53,867 nt of DNA from DAOUET01 sp034430155 (GTDB lineage Bacteria; Chloroflexota; Anaerolineae; Anaerolineales; UBA4823). Shown here one piece after another: positions 41,149 through 49,818 of the stretch; the stretch's first letter is position 1; the number at the start of each line of letters is the position of its first letter. The stretch is taken from the NCBI GenBank assembly GCA_034430155.1, contig DAOUET010000140.1, forward strand, positions 1 to 53,867, read 5' to 3'. Made by a program: the position numbers and the translations under genes. The notes under the pieces were generated by a model. It ran no database searches, was not told where the DNA came from, and saw only the letters and a list, made by a program, of their open reading frames with translations.

Positions 41149-41691
41149 ATGGTGAGCCTGCTGGTTATGTTTTATATCTTTGTAGCATTGTTTGCAGTTA
41201 TTGGAGCTATGCGCGGCTGGGTCAAAGAATTACTCGTCATTTTCAGCGTGATATTAGCATTGGCTTTTGTCACTATTCTTGAAAATTTACTTCCTTTTAC
41301 CAAAGATATGATAGTAAAAGGCTCTACCGGACAGTTTTGGTTGCGTGCAGCTATTATTGCCTCACTAGCGTTTTTTGGCTACCAGTCACCAAAAATAACA
41401 CGGTTATCTGAAGCTGTGGGGCGGCGGGATAAAATCCAAGACTTTTTATTAGGGTTATTGTTTGGAGTGGTAAGTGGCTATATGATCGTGGGCACATTGT
41501 GGTCTTATATGAATGCAGCTGGGTATCCTTTCAAACCCTACATTACTGGTCCTGCTAACGATCCAACTTTAGGAAAAGCCGCCGAAGCTTTATTAAGCTG
41601 GCTTCCACCCGCAATTGCCTTGGGGCAGCAGCCCTGGATTTATATCGTGGTAGTATTTTCCTTTATTTTTGTGATTGTCGTGTTTATTTAG
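41149..41691 (+). CDS. CvpA-like small membrane protein in the dcw cluster
   Basis: The 180-residue protein has about five hydrophobic helices (roughly 1-20, 27-48, 63-79, 98-119, 163-180). The first loop, GAMRGWVKELLVIFSVILAL, resembles the start of CvpA/colicin V production proteins, where a GxxRG pattern precedes the second helix. The match is weak, so I call it CvpA-like only. It starts two bases after murG and is followed by murC, so it is probably co-expressed with wall synthesis genes. Its function is unknown. Confidence 0.65.
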   Translation: MVSLLVMFYIFVALFAVIGAMRGWVKELLVIFSVILALAFVTILENLLPFTKDMIVKGSTGQFWLRAAIIASLAFFGYQSPKITRLSEAVGRRDKIQDFLLGLLFGVVSGYMIVGTLWSYMNAAGYPFKPYITGPANDPTLGKAAEALLSWLPPAIALGQQPWIYIVVVFSFIFVIVVFI

Positions 41692-41721
41692 CGCGATGTG
41701 GTTCTTAGGTAACATTTAGCC

Positions 41722-43143
41722 ATGATTTCATTGCGTCCTATGTCTCATGTTCACTTGGTTGGGGTAGGTGGAGCAGGCCTATCAGCGATAGCGCTCCTTC
41801 TCCTCGAAGAAGGCTACCAGGTGACTGGTTCAGATCGACAGATGTCAGCCATGGCGAGAGAAGTACAAGCGTCAGGAGTTCAGGTGTTTGTTGGCCATCA
41901 CCCCCAAAATGTGAGCGGCGCTGATCTGGTTGTACGCTCGTCAGCCATCCCGGAGGACAACGTCGAGGTTCAAAAAGCTTTGGATATGGGCATTCCTGTA
42001 TTGAAGCGCGGTGAATTCCTTGGATTGTTGATCGCCGACCGGCGGAGCATCGCCGTGGCAGGTACGCATGGGAAAACCACAACTACGGCTATGGTTGCCT
42101 GGATGCTGACTCAATTAGGCGAAGACCCCTCATATATCATCGGCGGCCTTTCAAAAGATCTTGGGAAAAATGCACATGCCGGCCAGGGTCGAGATTTTGT
42201 AATTGAAGCAGATGAATATGATCGGATGTTCCTGGGATTAAACCCGTGGATCGCAGTAGTCACCAATGTAGAGCATGATCACCCAGATTGTTATCCTACT
42301 GAGGAGGATTTCCGCCAGGTTTTTAGAGAATTCGTGGATCACATCGTACCAGATGGTGTTTTGATAAGCTGTGCAGACGATCGTGGAGCTGCGCAACTGG
42401 CCAACCAGGCTAGTGCGAACCACCTGAAAGCGGTATCCTATGGTCTTCGCCAAGATTTTATGCGATTCCCGTTGGATTATATGGGAGCAAATTTAAGACT
42501 TAAAGAAGCAGGTGCTTTCGCTTTTGAGGTTATCCACAGCGGGTCTCCGGTTACTGAGGTGGCTTTACAAATCCCTGGGCGCCACAATGTTTACAATGCC
42601 CTGGCTGCCCTGGTTGTGGCCGATATTCACGGATTGAACATATCGAAAGCAGCTGAGGCGATAGGCGAGTTCAGCGGTACAAGCCGGCGTTTTGAGATGC
42701 GGGGTGAGGTCAAGGGTATAACGATCATTGACGATTATGCTCACCATCCTACCGAGATTCGGGCGACGCTCTCAGCAGCTCGCCAGCGCTATCCAAATAG
42801 GCAAATATGGGCTGTGTGGCAACCCCATACCTTTTCCCGAACACGCCTCTTACAGGATGATTTTGCGGCCGCTTTCGCGGATGCAGACCATGTCCTGGTG
42901 ACTGAAATATATGCAGCCCGTGAAGCAGATCCAGGAAATTTTTCAGCCAAGCAGGTGGTTGAGGCTATGAACCATCCCGACGCTTTTTTTGTTCCCAGTT
43001 TTGACCGAGCTGTGAAAATTCTGCTATCCAGATTAAAGATTGGGCATGTATTGTTGGTGCTTTCAGCGGGTGATGCAGATGAGATCAGCGAACTGATATT
43101 GGCAGCCCTGTCGCATGAAGGGAGAGCGGAATATGTCCAATAA
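41722..43143 (+). CDS. murC: UDP-MurNAc--L-alanine ligase
   Basis: The 473-residue ligase has the N-terminal glycine loop HLVGVGGAGLSAIALLL, the ATP site GTHGKTTTTAMVAW from residue 114 and IIDDYAHHPTEIRATL, all MurC signatures. It adds the first amino acid, L-alanine, to UDP-MurNAc. ATG 41722 is used, but ATG 41740 (MSHVHLVGVG) is equally plausible, as the ribosome site is weak. The last codons overlap a small unknown gene at 43133. Confidence 0.96.
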   Translation: MISLRPMSHVHLVGVGGAGLSAIALLLLEEGYQVTGSDRQMSAMAREVQASGVQVFVGHHPQNVSGADLVVRSSAIPEDNVEVQKALDMGIPVLKRGEFLGLLIADRRSIAVAGTHGKTTTTAMVAWMLTQLGEDPSYIIGGLSKDLGKNAHAGQGRDFVIEADEYDRMFLGLNPWIAVVTNVEHDHPDCYPTEEDFRQVFREFVDHIVPDGVLISCADDRGAAQLANQASANHLKAVSYGLRQDFMRFPLDYMGANLRLKEAGAFAFEVIHSGSPVTEVALQIPGRHNVYNALAALVVADIHGLNISKAAEAIGEFSGTSRRFEMRGEVKGITIIDDYAHHPTEIRATLSAARQRYPNRQIWAVWQPHTFSRTRLLQDDFAAAFADADHVLVTEIYAAREADPGNFSAKQVVEAMNHPDAFFVPSFDRAVKILLSRLKIGHVLLVLSAGDADEISELILAALSHEGRAEYVQ

Positions 43144-43312
43144 CAAACGGGCCTATGAGATCGGCGTAGTTCATCCAAGTGGGAAATTGGTGACGCGACC
43201 TATTGAGGCGGATGTCCTCAACAGAGACTGTAAGAACCGTCTAAAGACACAAGAGAACCCAATCTCCCGAGAAGTGGTCGTGCGGTTGATCGCTTGGTTG
43301 GAGAAATTATGA
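43133..43312 (+). CDS. Small protein of unknown function between murC and murB
   Basis: A 59-residue product starting MSNNKRAYEIGVVHPSGKLV. ATG 43133 lies eight bases after ggag and overlaps the end of murC by 11 bases, a common sign of a real coupled gene. It is charged, soluble and without cysteine pairs or a membrane helix. I do not recognise a family. It sits between murC and murB in the dcw run, so a wall or division role is possible but not shown. Confidence 0.55.
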   Translation: MSNNKRAYEIGVVHPSGKLVTRPIEADVLNRDCKNRLKTQENPISREVVVRLIAWLEKL

Positions 43313-43355
43313 ATCAAAATACTGGCTGGCAAATGCAGATGCGAGCAATTATTTG

Positions 43356-44303
43356 ATGGATAAATCTTCCACAACAACGCTTGATATCGAGCTCCTTCAG
43401 TCTGCATTCGGAGGACGGTTGGAAAAAGGTGTCGGTCTAGCCCGTTACACGGCAGCGCGCGTGGGGGGGGCCGCGGATGCCTTTGTGAGAGTGCATTCGA
43501 CCGATGAGATGATCGAAGTTGTCCGGCAGTTGTGGACGATGGAGATGCCATTTATGATCCTGGGTGGTGGTTCCAATGTATTGGTAAGCGACTCGGGTGT
43601 GCGCGGCGTAGTGGTGCAAAACCGGGCTCGTCGGGTTCATTTTGATTTGGATACCCTACTGCCGAATGTATGGGTTGATTCTGGTGCGAATTTTGGTGTG
43701 GTTGCGAGGCAGAGTGCCTCCCGGGGTTTGTCTGGGCTGGAGTGGGCGGCTGGTATCCCTGGAACTGTTGGAGGTGCGGTGGTCGGTAACGCTGGCGCTC
43801 ATGGTGGTGAGATGTCTACTAGCCTGGTCATGGCAGAAATCTTGCATCGGAATTATCCAGATGAAGATAGATTGTATTGGCCTGTGGAAAAGTTTGCATA
43901 CAGCTATCGCTGGAGTATTTTGAAAGAAAATCAAGGAGACGCGGTTGTATTGAGAGCGCTGCTGAGATTGCAGAAAGATACCCCTGAAGCCGTTCAAGGG
44001 AAAATTGACGAATTTACTGCTTACCGCCGACGGACTCAACCACCGGGCGCCAGCATGGGATCGATGTTTAAGAATCCCCCTGGTGATTATGCTGGGCGTT
44101 TGATTGAGGCAGCTGGCTTAAAAGGGACTCGCATTGGTGGGGCTGAAATCAGCCAATTACATGCAAATTTCTTTATCAATCATGGCAACGCAAGCGCGGC
44201 TGATATCTGGAGCTTGATCCAACTCGCCCATGATCGCGTCGCTGAAAAATTTGGCATAGATCTTGAACTTGAAATCAGCTTGGTTGGCGAGTGGCAGCAA
44301 TAA
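43356..44303 (+). CDS. murB: UDP-N-acetylenolpyruvoylglucosamine reductase
   Basis: Start at ATG 43356 gives 315 residues; a TTG just before could add one. The FAD-binding motifs LGGGSNVLVSDSGVRGVV and GLEWAAGIPGTVGGAVVGNA are present, and GASMGSMFKNPPGDYAGRLI has the conserved catalytic serine region of MurB. It reduces UDP-GlcNAc-enolpyruvate to UDP-MurNAc. The FKNP form without the YxxGY-type insert is typical of the shorter type II group. murB directly after murC is common in Gram-positive-like dcw clusters. Confidence 0.95.
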   Translation: MDKSSTTTLDIELLQSAFGGRLEKGVGLARYTAARVGGAADAFVRVHSTDEMIEVVRQLWTMEMPFMILGGGSNVLVSDSGVRGVVVQNRARRVHFDLDTLLPNVWVDSGANFGVVARQSASRGLSGLEWAAGIPGTVGGAVVGNAGAHGGEMSTSLVMAEILHRNYPDEDRLYWPVEKFAYSYRWSILKENQGDAVVLRALLRLQKDTPEAVQGKIDEFTAYRRRTQPPGASMGSMFKNPPGDYAGRLIEAAGLKGTRIGGAEISQLHANFFINHGNASAADIWSLIQLAHDRVAEKFGIDLELEISLVGEWQQ

Positions 44304-44348
44304 GAATTTTGGAAATTGCTATAGACTGGATTAACAATTGGTGGATTG

Positions 44349-45470
44349 ATGAGATTGGAAAATAAAATTCGCTTAGGGTTGATTTTTGGAGGACGTTCCG
44401 GAGAACATGAGGTCTCTCTAATGTCGGCCCGTTCAATCTCGATGGCTTTGGATGCAGATAAATACGAGGTACTGCAGATAGGCATCACTCATGAAGGGAT
44501 CTGGTTGGTGGGAGAGGATGTTCTCGGAGTTATGACAAAAAGCCAGACGAGAGGTCTTATTCCCGCGACGATGCTGCCTGATCCGACACGGGAAGGGATT
44601 TACACTTTCCGCAAAAAACAGTCTGGCGAGCTGCTTGAACATCTCGCCGATCTTGATGTGGTATTTCCGATATTGCACGGTACTTTTGGAGAAGATGGCA
44701 CCCTCCAAGGGCTGTTTGAAATAGCTGGAATAGCTTACGTGGGTGCAGGGGTTTTGGGTTCTTCGCTGGCTATGGATAAGGGTGTTTTTAGAGAGGTATT
44801 GAAAACACATGCTATTCCGGTTGTTGAAACGTTGGCAGTCTTGAGAAAGGACATCGAGTCAGGGATAGAGGCAGTTTTGGATCGCGCAGAAGAATTAGCG
44901 CCATATCCTTTATTTGTCAAACCGGCTAATTTGGGCTCCTCCGTGGGTATAAGCAAGTGCCGGAATAAGTCGGATTTGTTAGAAGGCTTGATGGAAGCTG
45001 CACGTTATGACCGAAGGGTCCTGGTAGAGCGGGGAGTAAACGCCCGGGAAATTGAGGTAAGTGTCCTGGGTAATGACGATCCGGTCGCGTCGCTGCCTGG
45101 AGAAGTCATCCCTGGAGCTGAATTTTATTCCTACGAGGCTAAATATTATGATGACCATTCAGAATTGCTCATCCCGGCCCCTCTAGCGCCGGAAATAACC
45201 GAGCGAGTCCGTCAATTGGCTATTGAAGCTTACCGGGCAATCGATTGTGCTGGAATGGCACGAGTAGATTTCTTTTTGGATAAAGACAATGATGAGTTGA
45301 TCTTAAACGAATTAAACACGATCCCTGGTTTTACCCAGATCAGCATGTACCCCAAGTTGTGGGAAGCTAGCGGCTTGCCATACCCGGCATTGGTCGACAG
45401 GTTGATCGAATTGGCATTAGAACGCAAACAGGAACGCGATCGTATCGAACGGCGTTACTACAGGCAGTAA
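44349..45470 (+). CDS. ddl: D-alanine--D-alanine ligase
   Basis: ATG 44349 gives 373 residues; a TTG three bases earlier is possible. The N-terminal motif GLIFGGRSGEHEVSLMSARS, LHGTFGEDGTLQGLFEIAGI, FVKPANLGSSVGISKC and LNELNTIPGFTQISMYPKLW are diagnostic of D-Ala-D-Ala ligase (ATP-grasp fold). It makes the dipeptide used by MurF. The residue after YPKLWEA region and EVSLMSARS serine are the D-Ala form, with no VanA-like change seen. Confidence 0.96.
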   Translation: MRLENKIRLGLIFGGRSGEHEVSLMSARSISMALDADKYEVLQIGITHEGIWLVGEDVLGVMTKSQTRGLIPATMLPDPTREGIYTFRKKQSGELLEHLADLDVVFPILHGTFGEDGTLQGLFEIAGIAYVGAGVLGSSLAMDKGVFREVLKTHAIPVVETLAVLRKDIESGIEAVLDRAEELAPYPLFVKPANLGSSVGISKCRNKSDLLEGLMEAARYDRRVLVERGVNAREIEVSVLGNDDPVASLPGEVIPGAEFYSYEAKYYDDHSELLIPAPLAPEITERVRQLAIEAYRAIDCAGMARVDFFLDKDNDELILNELNTIPGFTQISMYPKLWEASGLPYPALVDRLIELALERKQERDRIERRYYRQ

Positions 45471-45519
45471 TTATGTGTAGTTTACGAGAATAAATGAGAG
45501 CTTATCTGTTAGAGATGGT

Positions 45520-46521
45520 ATGAAATCAGACCAACAAACGTCGAAGCGAGCAGATAATGTTCGCAATAGAAGAACCAATCGTTCACAAAAGCGAACGCAG
45601 ACTGAGGTATTCAGCCGCGGTCGAAAGGAACGAGTGACTTCGTCACCACCTGTGATGGTTCGAGGGGGTTCGGCGGCATTTCCGGTGAGGGAACAACACC
45701 GGGGGAAACGGGCAAAACGTAGATTTGACGTGGCACTCAATACCCCTGGAGCAGAGATGCGCTTACCATCGCTGCCGATGGTGTCATTTGGATGGCGAAT
45801 ATTATCTGGGGTGCTGGTAGGTATCCTGGCGTTCACTTTATATACAATTTGGAATGCTCCAATGTACGTGGTAACGGCGGTGGAAGTCGAAGGCTTACAA
45901 CGTCTCACCAATGAAGATATCAATGCAGTAGCGAGGGTGAGCGACAAGCCAATTTTCATGGTCGACCCGTTAAAGGTGCGAGACGAACTGGAAAAGGCCT
46001 TTCCTGAACTTTCCAATGTCTCCGTGGATGTTAAGATGCCAGCTTCAGTTAAGGTGAGGGTCGTAGAACGCCAGCCGGTGATTACCTGGGTAGAAGATGG
46101 ACATGAGATATGGGTGGATCCCACCGGGATGGCCTTTCCAAAAAGAGGCGAGGAAGAACCAGCGGTCGTGGTAAAAGCCGAAAATTCCCCACCTACAGTT
46201 TCGATTGCGGGAGAGGGCGAATTGCCGGACGATACGAAGAATGAGCCGAAACGTTTCTTACCTGCTCAATTAGTCAGCGCCATTCTGGCGATAAGTTTTC
46301 AAGCACCTGAAAATACTTCGCTTTTGTACAACGGTATGCATGGTCTTGGTTGGAAAGACAAACGTGGCTGGGAAGTTTATTTTGGCATGAACTCTGACGA
46401 CATCGAAATGAAACTGCAAGTCTATAAAACGATCGTAAAACAGCTGTCGAAAAAGAAGATTCAGCCGACATTCATTAGTGTGGAATATGTCCACGCGCCA
46501 TATTATCGTCTGGAGCATTGA
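45520..46521 (+). CDS. ftsQ: Cell division protein FtsQ (POTRA domain)
   Basis: The 333-residue protein has a long basic cytoplasmic part (about 1-90, rich in R and K), one membrane helix (about 93-111) and a POTRA domain from about 116 (VTAVEVEGLQRLTNEDINAV), followed by a variable beta domain. FtsQ (DivIB) scaffolds FtsL/FtsB and regulates FtsWI. The cytoplasmic tail is longer than the short tail in E. coli. ATG 45520 follows gagatggt. It lies between ddl and ftsA as expected. Confidence 0.92.
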   Translation: MKSDQQTSKRADNVRNRRTNRSQKRTQTEVFSRGRKERVTSSPPVMVRGGSAAFPVREQHRGKRAKRRFDVALNTPGAEMRLPSLPMVSFGWRILSGVLVGILAFTLYTIWNAPMYVVTAVEVEGLQRLTNEDINAVARVSDKPIFMVDPLKVRDELEKAFPELSNVSVDVKMPASVKVRVVERQPVITWVEDGHEIWVDPTGMAFPKRGEEEPAVVVKAENSPPTVSIAGEGELPDDTKNEPKRFLPAQLVSAILAISFQAPENTSLLYNGMHGLGWKDKRGWEVYFGMNSDDIEMKLQVYKTIVKQLSKKKIQPTFISVEYVHAPYYRLEH

Positions 46522-46526
46522 ACCAG

Positions 46527-47762
46527 ATGGATGAACCAATAATTTTAGGCATTGATATTGGAACGACGAAAATCTGCACGCTGGTCGCGCGCCTGGAAGA
46601 GGACGGTCGAACTCACATTCTGGGAGTAGGAATAGAACCTTCCCAGGGTATGCGAAAAGGGATACCTGTCGATCTTCCTGCGGCTACTCAAGCAATTGCC
46701 CGATCTATGGAGAAAGCGGAACGAAGTTCTGGGATTGAGATTAACACCGCGTTAGTCAGTCTGGCTGGGTCCCACGTCGCTTCAGTAAATAGCCGGGGTG
46801 TTGTTGGAGTGAGCGGGCGAACAATCGATGAGGGAGATGTCATACGGGCAATGGAGGCTGCGCGAGCGGTGGCTATCCCTCATAACCGGGAGATCATCCA
46901 TGTAATCCAACGGGGGTTTACTGTCGATGGACAAGGCGGCATACGGATGCCACTGGGCATGCATGGCTATCGGTTAGAGGTGGAAACCCATATCATCACA
47001 GCTGCAGCTTCGACGGTAGAAAACCTGCGAAATTGTGTGGCCCAGGCAGGTGCTGAAGTAAGCCAGTTTGTACTTAATCCATTAGCTTCTGCTGAGGTGG
47101 TGCTCTCTGAAACAGAAAGGGAAATGGGAGTGATCGTTTGCGATATGGGAGGCGGTACTACGGACCTGGCTATATTCATTGAGGGTGATGTCTGGCACAC
47201 CTCTGTGTTGGGAGTTGGAGGTGACCATATAACCTCGGACATCGCTCATGGTTTGCGCCTGCCGATATCTCAAGCAGAGGAAATCAAAAAACAACATGGT
47301 TATGCGGTCCAAGATGAGGTTGAGGCCGGCGAGCAGTTCAGTGTACGCCCCTTTGGAGAAAATCTACCAACCCAGATCAGCCGCAAGGAACTGGCAATGA
47401 TAATCGAGGCGCGCGTTGAGGAAATTTTCACTTTAGTGCTCCAAGAGATCAAACGCTCCGGTTATGATGGGTTATTGCCTGCGGGGATGGTGCTCACGGG
47501 TGGATCTAGTGCGCTTCCTGGAATCCGAAATTTATCCAGCCAGGTGTTGGGTTTACCAGTGCGCATCGCCCAACCGCAAAATTTATCGGGTATGACCGAT
47601 AACTTATATTCGCCTGCCTTTTCGACAAGCATTGGATTGTTGCATTGGGCGGTGTTGATGACCGAAGTAGGTGCTGTGGCAACCCCACGCAAAATTGCAT
47701 TTCAAGGAGGTGGATTGGATTGGGAGAATGTCAAAAATTGGCTGAAGAGATTGTTACCATGA
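46527..47762 (+). CDS. ftsA: Cell division protein FtsA
   Basis: ATG 46527 (411 residues) is preferred; a TTG at 46518 overlaps the ftsQ stop. The actin-like fold shows GIDIGTTKICTLVARL, the ATP-binding VCDMGGGTTDLAIF and LTGGSSALPGI. The C-terminal WENVKNWLKRLLP is an amphipathic membrane-targeting helix. FtsA tethers FtsZ filaments to the membrane and recruits later division proteins. It ends 78 bases upstream of ftsZ. Confidence 0.96.
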   Translation: MDEPIILGIDIGTTKICTLVARLEEDGRTHILGVGIEPSQGMRKGIPVDLPAATQAIARSMEKAERSSGIEINTALVSLAGSHVASVNSRGVVGVSGRTIDEGDVIRAMEAARAVAIPHNREIIHVIQRGFTVDGQGGIRMPLGMHGYRLEVETHIITAAASTVENLRNCVAQAGAEVSQFVLNPLASAEVVLSETEREMGVIVCDMGGGTTDLAIFIEGDVWHTSVLGVGGDHITSDIAHGLRLPISQAEEIKKQHGYAVQDEVEAGEQFSVRPFGENLPTQISRKELAMIIEARVEEIFTLVLQEIKRSGYDGLLPAGMVLTGGSSALPGIRNLSSQVLGLPVRIAQPQNLSGMTDNLYSPAFSTSIGLLHWAVLMTEVGAVATPRKIAFQGGGLDWENVKNWLKRLLP

Positions 47763-47840
47763 ACTTTATGATCGACTTAATGAGGTACTCGAGGTTTTGT
47801 TATCTAAAACACACTACTCTTTTTCATCGAGGAGGAACAC

Positions 47841-48980
47841 ATGAATGCAATGATTAACCCACCCAACCAGGTCGAATCGTTTGCCGATATAAAGGTTGTT
47901 GGCATTGGCGGCGGAGGTTGCAATGCCATTGACCGGATGATTGAGGAAGGTCTGCAGGGAGTAGAATTTATCGCCATCAATACCGACGCCCAAGCATTGA
48001 TGCTTTCTAAAGCACCGGTGCGAGTAAGGATAGGTGACAAATTGACTCGTGGCCTGGGCTCTGGAGGAAATTCAGATACTGGCAAGAAAGCAGCAGAGGA
48101 ATCCGCCGAGGAATTGTATGACGTGCTAAAGGGCGCTGATATGGTCTTCATCACTTCGGGTATGGGTGGAGGCACAGGTACAGGTGCCAGCCCAATCCTG
48201 GCCCAGATCTCAAAAGAAGTGGGCGCTTTGACGATTGGTGTAGTAACGCGGCCTTTCACGTTTGAAGGCTCACGACGTATCCAAAACGCCGAGGGTGGCA
48301 TCAGCCTTTTAAAAGAACAAGCCGATACGCTGATCGTTATCCCGAATGACAGGTTGTTACAAATCGTGGATAAGCGCTCAAATTTGCAGGATGCCTTCCG
48401 CGTAGCTGATGATGTTTTACATCAAGGTGTGCAGGGCATTTCTGAATTGATCACTGTTCCTGGATTGATCAACCTGGACTTTGCAGATGTGCGCACGATT
48501 ATGTCAGAGGGGGGCGCTGCATTGATGGCGGTCGGGCACGCCAGTGGAGATGAAAGAGCCCGTCAGGCAGCCGAGATGGCAATCTCCAGCCAGCTGCTGG
48601 ATATCACCATTGATGGGGCGCGAGGGATCCTCTTCAACGTAACCGGTGGCCCGGATTTGACTCTCTTTGAGGTCAACCAGGCAGCCGCGATTATTAAAGA
48701 AACTGCTCATCCGGATGTCAATCTGATCTTCGGTGCAGTTATAGATCCGAATATGGGAGACGAGATTCGCCTGACTGTGATTGCCACAGGATTTGAACGG
48801 ACGGGTATGCCGCGGCGCGCTTTGGAAACTGCCAGACCTCGCACTGAAAATTCGCTACCCCGCCAGCCAGAATCGGAAGATCACCAAATGAGCGTTGGTT
48901 CCCCGGCGGACTTCCAGCCTCGCACGTTTAACACCGAGGATTTGGACATTCCAACCTTCCTGCGTAATCGGGTGCGTTAA
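47841..48980 (+). CDS. ftsZ: Cell division protein FtsZ
   Basis: The 379-residue tubulin homologue has the GTP-binding loop GMGGGTGTGASP near residues 108-119, the T7 catalytic loop NLDFADVRTIM near 211-221 and the C-terminal peptide DIPTFLRNR that binds FtsA. It polymerises into the Z ring at mid-cell. A clear gaggaggaa ribosome site precedes ATG 47841. It is the last gene of the dcw cluster; a perfect hairpin lies about 80 bases after the stop. Confidence 0.98.
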   Translation: MNAMINPPNQVESFADIKVVGIGGGGCNAIDRMIEEGLQGVEFIAINTDAQALMLSKAPVRVRIGDKLTRGLGSGGNSDTGKKAAEESAEELYDVLKGADMVFITSGMGGGTGTGASPILAQISKEVGALTIGVVTRPFTFEGSRRIQNAEGGISLLKEQADTLIVIPNDRLLQIVDKRSNLQDAFRVADDVLHQGVQGISELITVPGLINLDFADVRTIMSEGGAALMAVGHASGDERARQAAEMAISSQLLDITIDGARGILFNVTGGPDLTLFEVNQAAAIIKETAHPDVNLIFGAVIDPNMGDEIRLTVIATGFERTGMPRRALETARPRTENSLPRQPESEDHQMSVGSPADFQPRTFNTEDLDIPTFLRNRVR

Positions 48981-49061
48981 GTTAAATCAGGCAATTGAAA
49001 ATTACTGTTGTCAGATAGAGATAACCAACCCTCCTTCCGGTGGACTCGAAAGCCTTGCTTG

Positions 49062-49097
49062 ATTGACCTTCTCCTTACCACTAAGGAGAAGGTCAAT
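49062..49097 (+). terminator. Long perfect hairpin after ftsZ
   Basis: A 15-bp perfect stem (49062-49076 with 49083-49097, loop accact) lies 82 bases after the ftsZ stop. What follows (gggattgggttt) is G-rich with few U, so it may be a weak terminator or a barrier to decay. Confidence 0.55.
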
Positions 49098-49171
49098 GGG
49101 ATTGGGTTTGAAGAGACCAATCTTTCTCGTAAACCAAACCAAATTTTAAGGTTATAAGTGATAGAATTTCC

Positions 49172-49200
49172 TTGCCTTTATGGTCCGATTATGCTAGAAT
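49172..49200 (+). promoter_or_regulatory. Promoter for nrdR-nrdJ
   Basis: TTGCCT (49172-49177) and TAGAAT (49195-49200) are 17 bases apart, and TGC directly precedes the -10. Transcription would begin near 49207, 84 bases before nrdR. Confidence 0.65.
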
Positions 49201-49217
49201 GTTTTTCTCTTGACCTG

Positions 49218-49229
49218 CCATATCTATGG
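49218..49229 (+). promoter_or_regulatory. Palindrome near the nrdR start point, possible repressor site
   Basis: CCATA-tc-TATGG is a perfect inverted repeat about 11 bases after the predicted start point. NrdR proteins repress nrd genes through paired AT-rich palindromes near promoters; this one is only loosely like the published NrdR box. Confidence 0.3.
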
Positions 49230-49290
49230 GTATCTAATAGTATCACCCCTACCTATGGCGGCTACAATTGTTCTATTGATTGGGTTGTGA

Positions 49291-49740
49291 ATGAAGTGTC
49301 CTTACTGTGAAAGTGAACACTCACGAGTAGTAGATACATCTCATGATAACCGTGGTGGAATACGCCGCAGGCGAGAATGTGACGATTGCGGCCAACGCTT
49401 CAGCACATATGAGCGCCCGATTTTAGCTACTCCACTGATTGTTAAGCAGGATGGCACCCGCGAGGAATTTGATAGGGATAAGTTACTTAGGGGGATTCGC
49501 ATTTCATGTGCAAAGCGACCAGTTTCTGCGGCTGATATTGAGCGTATGGTGGGAGAGACAGAAACTGCCTTACAATCCATGGGACGGGCCGAGGTATCGT
49601 CCCGAGTGGTGGGAGATATAGTCATTGCTGGGTTAAAAGAGCTGGACCAAGTAGCGTATATTCGTTATGCCATTGTTTATTTGGGGTTGGATGATTTACG
49701 CGCTATTCGTAATGAGATTGACCATCTTTTAGAAAACTAA
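49291..49740 (+). CDS. nrdR: Transcriptional repressor NrdR
   Basis: The 149-residue protein has a zinc ribbon with C3, C6, C30 and C33 (CPYC...CDDC) and an ATP-cone domain from about residue 46 (LIVKQDGTREEFDRDKLLRG). NrdR senses ATP/dATP and represses ribonucleotide reductase genes by binding paired boxes. It sits immediately upstream of nrdJ, 78 bases apart, so it likely controls its neighbour and itself. Length is standard. No strong ribosome site is visible. Confidence 0.97.
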   Translation: MKCPYCESEHSRVVDTSHDNRGGIRRRRECDDCGQRFSTYERPILATPLIVKQDGTREEFDRDKLLRGIRISCAKRPVSAADIERMVGETETALQSMGRAEVSSRVVGDIVIAGLKELDQVAYIRYAIVYLGLDDLRAIRNEIDHLLEN

Positions 49741-49818
49741 CCTGATTTGGCGAGGTTTGGAAGCGCACCATGGTTATTTGGTATTAAACGGTGCTCATTT
49801 TAGGAGGTATCTATAATT

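Larger units (their letters stand above)
48981..49290. other. Intergenic region ftsZ-nrdR
   Basis: No gene is seen. The stretch contains the hairpin at 49062-49097, the nrdR promoter at 49172-49200 and, downstream of it, a palindrome CCATA-tc-TATGG at 49218-49229 close to the predicted start point. Confidence 0.6.

Noticed and set aside
45471..46124. 217-residue open frame antisense to ftsQ
   Set aside because: Low-complexity Ser/Thr/Arg-rich translation, no ribosome site, and ftsQ on the other strand explains the sequence.
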